Assembly (NCBI GenBank): GCA_040360365.1
Contig: CP136412.1
Reading direction: 5' to 3' (one strand)
Origin: Arcanobacterium_A hippocoleae_A
Lineage (GTDB): Bacteria > Actinomycetota > Actinomycetes > Actinomycetales > Actinomycetaceae
Length of the DNA: 64,000 nucleotides
A model generated the notes under the pieces. The model did no database searches and was not told where the DNA came from. It saw only the letters and a list, made by a program, of their open reading frames with translations. A program made the position numbers and the translations under genes. Below, piece after piece: positions 12,624-21,016 of the stretch. Each line of letters begins with the position of its first letter. Within the stretch, counting starts at the first letter, position 1.

Positions 12624-12902
12624 ATGAAAATTATCGCAGTGAAATACACATATAATCCGGAAAGATCCGCAGAACTTACCGCACACCGCCCAAAGCACCG
12701 CGAATTTTTACGGTCTTTATTTAACGACGGCACACTCCTTGCCTCCGGCCCGTTAGCAGAAAATGAAGCCTTAATTATTCTCCGCGCAGATCACCCAGCG
12801 CAAGCAGAAACGCTTCTGAATCAAGACCCGCTTTACATAGAAGATGTGATTCTTGAGCGTGAAGCGAAAGTTTGGAACCCGGTCATCGGTCCGTGGAACT
12901 GA
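12624..12902 (+). CDS. YciI-like (YCII family) protein
   Basis: A 92-residue protein with the YCII fold pattern: N-terminal strand MKIIAVKYTY, conserved HRPKHREFLRSLFNDGTLLASGPL and ADHPAQAETLLNQDPLY, and a C-terminal KVWNPVIG strand. YCII proteins are small ferredoxin-like dimers with a His/Asp pair; some have hydrolase or muconolactone-isomerase-like activity, but most are uncharacterised. It precedes the transporter gene by 43 bp on the same strand and could be co-transcribed with it. Confidence 0.8.
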   Translation: MKIIAVKYTYNPERSAELTAHRPKHREFLRSLFNDGTLLASGPLAENEALIILRADHPAQAETLLNQDPLYIEDVILEREAKVWNPVIGPWN

Positions 12903-12945
12903 AAATTCAGCAGATAAATTCCGCACGTAAATTTCGAAACTCTTT

Positions 12946-13907
12946 ATGCGCAAGTTTATTAAAGCGAACATTCTTGTTATCAGTATTATTATTGCGTTCG
13001 TTGTCGGCATTACCGTCCCCGTCGGGAAAAGTATCGCCGATTTGATTACACTAATCGGTAATCTCGGTGTAGCAGCAGTTTTTCTCGCCTATGGAATGCG
13101 GATTCGCACAATCGAAGTACTCCGCGGATTACGCGATTTGAAACTTCAAGGCGCACTTCTCATACTGACTTTCGTGTTCTTCCCATTTGTTGGGTTTGCT
13201 GCATATTACGGCCTCGGACTTTTAAGCAACAGCCCATTCTTACTTGGGATCCTTTTCTTAACACTGCTGCCCTCAACGATTCAATCATCGGTAAGCTTCG
13301 TTTCCGCAGCTGGCGGAGACGTAGCCCGCGCAGTATGCGCCGCAACTATTTCGAATGTCCTGGGAATCTTTATCACTCCCGTGCTGATATTTCTTTTTAT
13401 GGACGTAAGCGGTGCCAGCGCAGGCGGATTCACGAAAGTGATATTGCAGCTGCTGCTTCCCTTTTTATCGGTCAGCTTTTGCAGCCATTTACCGGTAATT
13501 ATTTACGGAAAAACAAGTGGATTACAAAAACTGTGGATGTTTTCGCGATTGCCGCAATCGTACTTGGTGCAGTGGTCAGTGCTGCCCGCGCCGGAGTTTG
13601 GGGCAAAGTCGGGGCCGGGGAACTTCTGCTCATCATCGCAATTATTTTCATAATATTATCCATTGCACTCATATTTTCCATTTTTATTTCACGAGTGCTG
13701 CATCAACCCCGTTCAAGTGAGATTGTGATGATAATGTGCGGTTCAATGAAATCATTGGCGACGGGACTGCCAATGGCGAATGCAATTTTTCCCGCAGCTT
13801 CCGTCGCTCCGATAATTGTCCCCGCAATTTTGTATCATCAAATCCAACTTTTTATTTGCTCAATTCTTGCAAATCGGTTTTCAAAACAGAACGACGGCAC
13901 CCTTTAG
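12946..13907 (+). CDS. Bile acid:sodium symporter family (BASS/SBF-like) transporter
   Basis: A polytopic membrane protein of about 320 residues with roughly ten hydrophobic segments. It matches the SBF-like branch of the bile acid:Na+ symporter superfamily: VAAVFLAYGMRI after helix 2, LLPSTIQSSVSFVSAAGGDVARAV in the first crossing region, and GLPMANAIFP in the second. The substrate cannot be deduced; family members carry bile acids, pantoate or other organic anions. The frame breaks at T5 (13462-13466); adding one T joins VILQLLLPF to FIGQLLQPFTGNYLRKNKW and gives one protein ending QNDGTL. Followed by two hairpins. Confidence 0.82.
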
Positions 13908-13954
13908 TTAAATACTTCGAATAGTTAAACACTCCGAATCTATTTAAAAACGCG

Positions 13955-13981
13955 CCGCATTTTCAGGCACCGAAAATGCGG
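13955..13981 (+). terminator. Terminator after the BASS transporter gene
   Basis: Perfect 10-bp stem CCGCATTTTC / GAAAATGCGG around a 7-nt loop, 47 bp beyond the transporter stop, followed by a short T-containing stretch. Confidence 0.6.
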
Positions 13982-14016
13982 TTTGCAATATGCGTATTTT
14001 ATTCAATCCCGGTAAT

Positions 14017-14063
14017 AAAGAACTTCCGAATTAAGCCGGACAGCCCGAATTCGGAAGTTCTTT
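14017..14063. terminator. Strong inverted repeat between convergent genes
   Basis: Stem AAAGAACTTCCGAATT / AATTCGGAAGTTCTTT, 16 bp perfect, around a 15-nt loop. It lies between the plus-strand transporter and the minus-strand terC and could terminate transcription from both directions. The following 150 bp to the terC stop show nothing else. Confidence 0.6.
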
Positions 14064-14212
14064 CAATAGCGGTTCTGATCCAAATAACACCTATGATCCG
14101 GATAATAACTTTGAAAAGTACTTTCCGGTTCAGCTGCGGTTACGCACAGTTCGAATTCGGATCACACATTAACCTGGCATATTCAGCTTGATATCTGCTT
14201 TATGTTCGCGGC

Positions 14213-15295
14213 TTATTTATCCGCATTCTCTGCAGCTAGGTTCGCTTTTTCCAACTTACTTGAACCATAAATTGATGCCGCAATTGTCAATAAAATCGTG
14301 CCGATAATAAAGCTGACGGAGAAGAGAATCCCTGGCTCGGGGATAAATGTAAGCAAGTCATAACCGTGGAATGCATGTACCAGCAGTTTGAAACCGATAA
14401 ACCCAAGAATGGCAGCTAATCCATAATGCAGGTAAATCAATCGCTCAAGAAGTCCGTCGACAAGGAAGAAAAGCTGACGCAAACCGAGCAATGCAAAAGC
14501 ATTCGATGCGAATACGATAAACGGCTGCTTAGTTAAACCAAATATTGCCGGAATAGAATCCAAGGCAAACATCAAATCAATCGAACCGATTGAAACAATA
14601 CATAAAAGCAGCGGTGTGATCCACATTTTTCCATCGCGCTTGAAGATAAGCCGATCATTTTCAAACCCTTGAGTTACAGGAGCAATCTTCGAAACCATCC
14701 GGGTTACGAATGTCGGCTGATATTCATCATCCTCTTCAACGCCTGCCTTGCGATTCCGGCCTTCGTTAATTCCGTCAATCACTTGTTTTGCTGCAGTATA
14801 AACCATCCACAGCCCAAAGATAAAGAACACCCAGACGAAACGTTGAATCAGGGCTGCACCTACCATAATGAAAATAAAACGCAGCACAAGCGCAATAATA
14901 ATGCCGTACATCAGCACTTTTTGCTGGTAGATTCGGGGCACGCGGAATGCGGCAATCACAATAATAAAGACAAAAATATTATCAAGTGAAAGCGAATATT
15001 CAGTAATATATCCGGCGAAAAACTCAGCTGCAAATTCACCGCCGTGCCGGAAGAATGTCATCATTCCGAAAACCACGGCGAGCGAGACATAAAAGGCAGT
15101 CCACATTGCTGCTTCGCGAATAGTTGGTTCATGCGCTTTTCGCACATGCCCAAGTAAATCAAAAATAATCAGTGCAATCACAAGCACACCGAGCAGAATC
15201 CATTCCCACGGATAAACGTGCATCATTGGATCTTCGGAAGCTGCAGGTGCAAACGGCAATAAACGCCCGCAGGCGTAACTAAGAATAGTATTCAA
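14213..15295 (-). CDS. terC: TerC family membrane protein, probable Mn2+ exporter
   Basis: A 360-residue integral membrane protein with about nine helices and the conserved TerC acidic metal-site motifs: EYSLSLDNIFVFIIVIAAF (helix 3) and SIDLMFALDSIPAIFGLTK (later helix), each holding paired intramembrane Asp residues. TerC proteins such as MeeF/MeeY export manganese, in part to metallate secreted enzymes. Begins MNTILSYACGRLLPF at 15295. A candidate yybP-ykoY riboswitch precedes it, consistent with Mn2+ control. In actinobacteria terC is often near uvrB, as here. Confidence 0.85.
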   Translation of the reverse strand: MNTILSYACGRLLPFAPAASEDPMMHVYPWEWILLGVLVIALIIFDLLGHVRKAHEPTIREAAMWTAFYVSLAVVFGMMTFFRHGGEFAAEFFAGYITEYSLSLDNIFVFIIVIAAFRVPRIYQQKVLMYGIIIALVLRFIFIMVGAALIQRFVWVFFIFGLWMVYTAAKQVIDGINEGRNRKAGVEEDDEYQPTFVTRMVSKIAPVTQGFENDRLIFKRDGKMWITPLLLCIVSIGSIDLMFALDSIPAIFGLTKQPFIVFASNAFALLGLRQLFFLVDGLLERLIYLHYGLAAILGFIGFKLLVHAFHGYDLLTFIPEPGILFSVSFIIGTILLTIAASIYGSSKLEKANLAAENADK

Positions 15296-15332
15296 AAGAA
15301 GTGACCTTTTCTGTAACTCTAGATAATGTAAG

Positions 15333-15530
15333 ATGCAGAGAACATTTGAGGTCTCTTCCCGCCTTAAAACCGTAATTCATAAGTTCGGCAAGGCCACCGA
15401 CCCGGATGCTTTCCGCCAAACAAAATCCAATATTTATCAGATTTCATCCGCACCGTGCTAGTAAACGCAACCAGATGCAGGCACACCGTACTGACGAGTC
15501 GATATTTTCGGAATACTCCCCTCGTTCCCC
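15333..15530 (-). promoter_or_regulatory. Candidate yybP-ykoY Mn2+ riboswitch in the terC leader
   Basis: Read on the minus strand, the 5' half carries GGGGAGTATTCC and CGTCAGTACGGTG, and the 3' half carries GGCGGGAAGAGACC followed by TCTCTGC, which pairs with GCAGAGA-like bases. GGGGAGUA, the CGUCAGUACG segment and the late AAGAGACCU element resemble actinobacterial members of the yybP-ykoY family, which senses Mn2+ and often controls terC genes. It lies 38 bp upstream of the terC start. I recognised this by motif and context only; no covariance-model score is available. The rest of the terC-uvrB gap (15531-15653) shows no gene. Confidence 0.62.
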
Positions 15531-15653
15531 TATTCTACCGATATGGTTCCCTGCACTTCCCGCTCGGAAGCGTGGGAATTAACACGTTACGGATGATTAC
15601 TTTAACTATGTGCAAAATCAAAGAACGAAACTGAAACCAGCTGCGGAAAGCTG

Positions 15654-17737
15654 CTACTTATTTTGTATCACACGCAATTCACGTTTCACATCATTAATCT
15701 CATCACGCAGCCGTGCGGCAAGCTCAAACTGAAGCTGCTCCGCTGCCGCATGCATTTGTGCAGTAAGTTCAGAAAGCAGTATCTCAATTTCTTTCCCGCC
15801 GCCTTTTAATGCCGTTGTGCTGCGTTGATTCGGCAATCCTTTTTCAGTACGCCCATTCGGATTCTGTTCCTTGCGGTATCCGCCTGCAAGCAGACTTTGG
15901 GTATCAATATCTGCACGGGCAAGCATATCTGTGACGTCAGCGATTTTCTTCCGCAGCGGCTGCGGATTGATACCATGTTCTTCATTGTAGGCAAGCTGCT
16001 TTTCCCGACGGCGATTCGTCTCATCAATCGCTTCCTGCATATTCGGTGTAATCTTGTCTGCATACATATGCACCTGCCCAGATACGTTTCGCGCCGCGCG
16101 GCCAATAGTCTGAATCAGCGATGTAGTCGAACGTAAAAATCCTTGTTTATCCGCGTCGAGAATCGCAACTAACGAAACTTCCGGAAGATCGAGACCTTCA
16201 CGCAGCAAATTAATGCCGACAAGCACATCAAATTTCCCCATCCGCAGCTCCCGCAGCAGCTCTACACGGCGCAGCGTATCCACATCTGAATGTAAATATT
16301 CGACACGCACCCCGCGTTCAGCAAGATATGCAGTAAGGTCTTCTGCCATTTTTTCGTCAAAGTGGTAATCAGCACCCGCTCATCACGTTCGGTTCGTAAG
16401 CGCACTTCCTCAAGCAAATCATCAATTTGCCCTTTGGTCGGCTTGACAAGAATCTCCGGATCTACGAGTCCTGTTGGGCGGATAATCTGCTCCACATATC
16501 CGTCGGACTTTTCAATTTCGTATTTCCCAGGAGTAGCTGAAAGGTAAACTGTCTGACCAATCCGTGTAAGAAACTCATCCCATTTCAGCGGACGATTATC
16601 CATCGCCGACGGCAATCGGAATCCATATTCGACAAGTGTGCGCTTGCGTGACATATCTCCCTCATACATTGCCCCGATTTGCGGCACAGTCACATGCGAT
16701 TCATCGATAATGAGCAGGAAATCATCCGGAAAATAATCAAGTAAAGTGTGCGGAGCTGTGCCTGCCGCACGCCCGTCGATATGCCGCGAATAGTTTTCGA
16801 TACCTGCACATGAGCCGATATTGCGCATCATTTCAAGATCGAAAGTTGTCCGCATTTCCAAACGCTGTGCTTCGAGGAGTTTATTTTGCCGCTGCAAAAC
16901 TTTTAACCGTTCTTGCAGCTCTGTTTCAATTGATTTAATCGCTTTCGCCATCCGCTCCGGTCCTGCCACATAGTGTGAAGCAGGGAAAATGTGCGCATGA
17001 TCGACGCTTTCAATCACATCTCCAGTAAGCGGATGCAGCATTGCAATTTCGTCAATTTCGTCGCCGAAAAATTCAATCCGTACAGCTAGTTCTTCATACA
17101 CTGGAATGATTTCTACAGTGTCTCCGCGCACTCGGAAAGTCCCGCGGGTGAACTCGAAATCATTGCGCAGGTACTGCATTTGCACAAAACGTTTCAGCAG
17201 TTCATCACGGTTAATTTCTTGCCCAAGGTGAAGCTGAATCATTCGATTAACGTATTCTTGCGGCGTTCCAAGCCCGTAAATACACGAAACGGATGCCACT
17301 ACCACGGTATCACGGCGGGTAAGTAAAGAATTTGTGGCAGAATGGCGTAAACGCTCCACCTCGTCGTTAATCGAAGAATCTTTCTCGATAAAAGTATCCG
17401 TCTGCGGCACATATGCTTCCGGCTGGTAGTAATCATAGTAAGAGACGAAATATTCAACCGCATTATTCGGCATTAACCCGCGGAATTCAGCAGCCATTTG
17501 CGCTGCCAGCGTCTTATTCGGTTCCAGAATCAACGTCGGGCGCTGTACTTGCTCAATCAGCCAGGCAGTAGTAGCTGATTTTCCCGTTCCAGTAGCACCC
17601 AGCAGAACAATATCTTTCTCACCGTCGTTAATTCTGCGTGCAAGCTCTTTTATTGCCTGCGGCTGATCACCCGAAGGGGTATATTGCGAAACTACCTCAA
17701 TCCGCTTTTCTAAACGTTTTAATTGTTCGATATCCAT
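15654..17737 (-). CDS. uvrB: Excinuclease ABC subunit B
   Basis: Damage-verification helicase of nucleotide excision repair, loaded by UvrA and recruiting UvrC. Visible: Walker A GATGTGKSATT, beta-hairpin YYDYYQPEAYVPQTDTF, SATPGKYE helicase motif, GINLLREGLDLPEVSLV and QTIGRAARN in the second RecA domain, and the C-terminal UVR motif (LTAQMHAAAEQLQFELAARLRDEI) that binds UvrC. The start MDIEQLKRLEKR at 17737 follows the coaE stop by 2 nt. The frame breaks at T6 (16349-16354), an A6 run in the mRNA; one more A restores LTKKMAEDLTAYL. With this fix the length is about 694 residues, normal for the family. Confidence 0.93.
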
Positions 17738-17739
17738 GC

Positions 17740-18342
17740 TCAGTTTTTCCCGCCAATTTGCTTCCAAAAGCGCCGTGCTTTTCTGCGAAGTTCTTCCAGT
17801 GAACCGGTATTTTCAATTACACAATCAACATGTTTTGCTGTTTCAGTATCTGCAGCTTGCGCCCTAATCCGAGCTTTCGCATCTGTTTCGCTCATTCCGC
17901 GGTCATGTATCATTCGGAAAATCCGCTTTTCTTCAGGTGCAGCAACCAACACACTCCAATCAGTATTACCTTCAAGCCACGAACCTGCAAAAAGCGGAAT
18001 ATCATGAATGACAATAACGTCCGGAGCAGTGTGCAATATTTGTGTTTCGATTCTGCGTGCCTGCTGTGCAATCAGGGGATGCGTAATCCGATTCAACTTT
18101 TCACGGGATTCACTGTTGGAAAAAACGATTTTTGCTAAAGCCTTTCGGTCTAATTCGCCATGATTATTTATCATGTGCGTACCAAATTCTTTCGCAACTG
18201 CGGCTAATCCTGCAGAATCTTTCCGCAAAATATCGCGTGCAATTTGGTCATAATCAATAATTTCTGCTCCGCATTCACCGAGTATTTGCGCAAAAGCGGA
18301 CTTTCCGCTTGCAATCCCGCCAGTTACCGCAATTCTTTTCAC
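17740..18342 (-). CDS. coaE: Dephospho-CoA kinase
   Basis: Last step of coenzyme A synthesis: ATP-dependent 3'-phosphorylation of dephospho-CoA. Shows the P-loop GGIASGKSAF directly after the start, the YDQIARDIL segment, DIPLFAGSW and the CoA-kinase lid RMIHDRGMSETDAKARI. About 200 residues. GTG at 18342 is chosen because AAGGTGG lies just upstream and the KRIAVTGG strand follows at once; an upstream ATG adds 28 non-conserved residues. It sits between rpsA and uvrB as in other actinobacteria and is translationally close to uvrB. Confidence 0.9.
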   Translation of the reverse strand: MKRIAVTGGIASGKSAFAQILGECGAEIIDYDQIARDILRKDSAGLAAVAKEFGTHMINNHGELDRKALAKIVFSNSESREKLNRITHPLIAQQARRIETQILHTAPDVIVIHDIPLFAGSWLEGNTDWSVLVAAPEEKRIFRMIHDRGMSETDAKARIRAQAADTETAKHVDCVIENTGSLEELRRKARRFWKQIGGKN

Positions 18343-18531
18343 GCATTCCACCTTACCAAGAGAAATGAAGATCTTCTTTCTAAAATATCCGGAATGGGAA
18401 AATCCACTTCCCAGCATTAGATTCAATACCGAGTTTCATCAGAATGCCGGAAAGGCTGGTATTAGTATCAGAAGGTTAGTGCAGAGAAAACTATTCTGAA
18501 AACAAATAACTCGGAAATCCGGGAAACAGCA

Positions 18532-18567
18532 AATGGTGCGGGTCAGAAGAATCCAACCCGCACCATT
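18532..18567 (-). terminator. Terminator downstream of rpsA
   Basis: Perfect stem AATGGTGCGGGT / ACCCGCACCATT with a 12-nt loop, about 70 bp past the rpsA stop. Its stem shares the AATGGTGCG arm with the hairpin at 20934-20975. The rest of the 18343-18639 gap shows no gene. Confidence 0.75.
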
Positions 18568-18639
18568 ACAATATTTAGTTGACGCAAATAGCTTCATTTC
18601 ATTCAATTATCTGAATTAAAACTATTTGAACGCTCCAGC

Positions 18640-20109
18640 TTAGTTTCCAGTCAGCTGTTCACGCAGCGCGGCAAGTGCCTCATCTTCAGCAAGGGTGCCA
18701 TTTGCATCCTTACCGGAAGAATAATTCGCCGGAGCTGCCTCTGGAGCTTCCGGAGCTGGAGCTGCTGCCGTTGCTGCGGCATCAGCTTCCGCTTCACGAG
18801 CAACCTGTGCCTTGTGAGCCTTCCAACGGGCTTCAGCCTTTGCGTAATCATCTTCCCAAGCAGCCTGGTTATCTTCGTATCCTTCCATCCACTCGTTAGT
18901 TTCCGGATCGAATCCTTCTGGGTACTTGTAGTTGCCTTCTTCGTCGTATTCAGCTTTCATGCCGTAAAGTGAAGGATCGAAATCTTCAGAGTTCGGATCC
19001 ACGCCTTCGTTAGCCTGCTTCAAAGAGAGCGAGATTCGACGGCGATCGAGATCGATATCGATAACCTTTACGAATACTTCGTCGCCAACCTTTGCAACCT
19101 GCTCCGGCAAATCAATGTGACGCTGTGCAAGTTCGGAAATGTGCACCAAACCTTCAATTCCGTCTTCAACACGGACGAATGCACCGAACGGAACCAGCTT
19201 CGTAACCTTACCCGGAACAACGTTGCCGATTGCGTGTTCGCGCGCAAATGTCTGCCATGGATCTTCCTGAGTTGCCTTGAGTGAGAGCGATACGCGTTCA
19301 CGGTCGAAATCAACGTCAAGAACTTCAACCGTAACCGGTGTTCCGACTTCGACAACCTCTGACGGGTGATCGATATGCTTCCAGGAAAGCTCAGAAACGT
19401 GTACAAGACCGTCTACGCCGCCAAGATCCACGAATGCACCGAAGTTAACAATCGAGGAGATAACGCCCTCACGAACCTGACCCTTTTGAAGAGTATTGAG
19501 GAAGTTCGAACGGACTTCAGATTGGGTTTGTTCAAGATATGCCCGACGGGAAAGCACCACATTATTGCGGTTCTTATCGAGTTCAATAATCTTTGCTTCA
19601 ATTTGTTTACCGATATATGGCTGCAAGTCGCGTACTCGGCGCATTTCAACGAGAGAAGCCGGGAGGAAGCCGCGCAGACCAATATCAAGAATCAAACCGC
19701 CCTTGACAACTTCGATAACCGTACCGGTAACCACGCCGTCGGCATCTTTGACACCTTCAACTTCGGTCCAAGCACGCTCATACTGTGCGCGCTTCTTCGA
19801 AAGCATCAGGCGGCCTTCTTTGTCTTCTTTCTGCGTAACGAGTGCTTCTACCTTGTCACCAACTTCGACGACCTCATCCGGATCGACATCATGCTTGATG
19901 GAAAGTTCTTTCGAAGGAATCACACCTTCAGTCTTGTAGCCGATGTCGAGCAGGACTTCGTCATGATCGACTTTGACTACGATACCCTCGACGATATCGC
20001 CGTCGTTAAAGTACTTGATAGTTTCATCTACGGCAGCAATGAGTTCTTCTTCGGTGCCGATATCGTTGATTGCAACCTCTGGGTAGGAGGTATTGTTGTT
20101 AATGGTCAT
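18640..20109 (-). CDS. rpsA: 30S ribosomal protein S1
   Basis: mRNA-binding ribosomal protein with four S1 (OB-fold) domains: the first near residue 40 (GDIVEGIVVKVDHDEVLLDIG), then about 125, 210 (GQVREGVISSIVNFGAFVDLG) and 295 (GNVVPGKVTKLVPFGAFVRVE), and an acidic/Ala-rich C-terminal tail. Length 489 residues, typical of actinobacterial S1. The ATG at 20109 (MTINNNTSYPEVAIND) matches family starts; the longer in-frame extension to 20250 does not. The frame is unbroken. Confidence 0.93.
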   Translation of the reverse strand: MTINNNTSYPEVAINDIGTEEELIAAVDETIKYFNDGDIVEGIVVKVDHDEVLLDIGYKTEGVIPSKELSIKHDVDPDEVVEVGDKVEALVTQKEDKEGRLMLSKKRAQYERAWTEVEGVKDADGVVTGTVIEVVKGGLILDIGLRGFLPASLVEMRRVRDLQPYIGKQIEAKIIELDKNRNNVVLSRRAYLEQTQSEVRSNFLNTLQKGQVREGVISSIVNFGAFVDLGGVDGLVHVSELSWKHIDHPSEVVEVGTPVTVEVLDVDFDRERVSLSLKATQEDPWQTFAREHAIGNVVPGKVTKLVPFGAFVRVEDGIEGLVHISELAQRHIDLPEQVAKVGDEVFVKVIDIDLDRRRISLSLKQANEGVDPNSEDFDPSLYGMKAEYDEEGNYKYPEGFDPETNEWMEGYEDNQAAWEDDYAKAEARWKAHKAQVAREAEADAAATAAAPAPEAPEAAPANYSSGKDANGTLAEDEALAALREQLTGN

Positions 20110-20309
20110 AGAGTTGGTGACTCCAGATTTACTTATAGTTTCGGATAATGGACACTGGCCGGCGAACTTTGTGTACGCGAGCCACTCGTTAATCCTATTG
20201 GGAATCCGCCACTTTCTGCAAGTTTCACAAGCTGCAGAGATGAAACTCAAAAGTTATTTTCCCCACGCCGTGCTGTATTGGGTGTGAAGCAATACACCAA
20301 CAGCAAACA

Positions 20310-20592
20310 TTGGAAAAACAATTCGTCAGAAAACTATTTCCTACATTGCTTCTGCTTCTGCATTTCTATTATCTCCAATGCTGATTCCCGCATCAGTCGA
20401 TGCTGCAATCTGCAAGATTCTATAGATACTTCAACTATCTTTCCGCAAAAAATATGCGAATACGAAGATGGAGCACATTGCAGAGGATGGTACCCAAACG
20501 AATATACCTGTAAAGATATACTTCAACGAAACCATGAATACTGGCAGCTGCGGGCATGTATTATGCGGTCGGCTTTAGGATCACGCGGATAA
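20310..20592 (+). CDS. Possible small secreted cysteine-containing protein (two frame breaks)
   Basis: If one A is added in the A5 run at 20314-20318 and one T near 20433, a protein of about 94 residues reads from TTG at 20310. It starts MEKTIRQKTISYIASASAFL, has a hydrophobic core and a plausible cleavage after SVDA, and then a mature part with five cysteines (AICKIS, KICEYED, AHCRGW, YTCKD, RACIM). I do not recognise the family. Weak points are a TTG start without a clear ribosome binding site and dependence on two corrections. The same kind of one-base correction is, however, needed in certain genes throughout the window. Confidence 0.35.
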
Positions 20593-20657
20593 ATATCACG
20601 CGGATAATAAATAAATACGTTCGATAACAGTTAGTTAAATAAATCGAAAGGATGAAT

Positions 20658-20841
20658 ATGCCGAATCTTTTCTGGATTATCCTGTTCCTTGCAGTTGCCG
20701 CCGCACTGTTTCTCATTTCCCATAAAATTTGATATCCGCCGCCGGCTCGAAGATCACACAGAAGCGCAAGCAGACGAATTTGACCGCAGTGAACTGCATA
20801 AAATTCAGCGCGATATTGATCGCGGGCGAATCGGTTTCTAA
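20658..20841 (+). CDS. Small single-pass membrane protein (frame broken)
   Basis: Begins MPNLFWIILFLAVAAALFLISHK after a good AAAGG six bases upstream, giving one N-terminal membrane helix. As written it stops at codon 25. Across the AAAATTT run at about 20726-20732 a shift joins it to FDIRRRLEDHTEAQADEFDR and SELHKIQRDIDRGRIGF, a charged, probably helical cytoplasmic tail ending at a TAA, for about 60 residues in all. The shift needs one base fewer or two more. Function unknown; it faces the convergent polA gene. Confidence 0.5.
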
Positions 20842-20933
20842 TTATCGTTTCGCCTTTTCAGAAACTGTTTCGGAATTATTTTCGAAAACCATCGTTCCGC
20901 TGTTACCGCTCAGCTCAGGAAAGATAAAAAGAT

Positions 20934-20975
20934 AAATGGTGCGAAGAGAACCAAAGATTTTCTCCGCACCATTTC
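20934..20975. terminator. Bidirectional terminator between small membrane gene and polA
   Basis: Stem AAATGGTGCGRAG / CTCCGCACCATTT, 12-13 bp, with T/A-rich flanks, between convergent genes. The arm AAATGGTGCG is shared with the rpsA terminator 2.4 kb away. Confidence 0.7.
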
Positions 20976-21016
20976 ATTTTCCGCATTTAGTTAAGCATTT
21001 AGTTAGCGCCAGCTTA

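Noticed and set aside
16349..16354. Programmed frameshift in uvrB (A6 slippery run)
   Set aside because: The same kind of break occurs in about 30 unrelated genes at varied homopolymers with no shared slippery site or downstream stem, so base loss in the data is simpler.
19366..20148. 260-residue plus-strand frame antisense to rpsA
   Set aside because: Antisense shadow of the well-conserved S1 domains; no start signal or domain.
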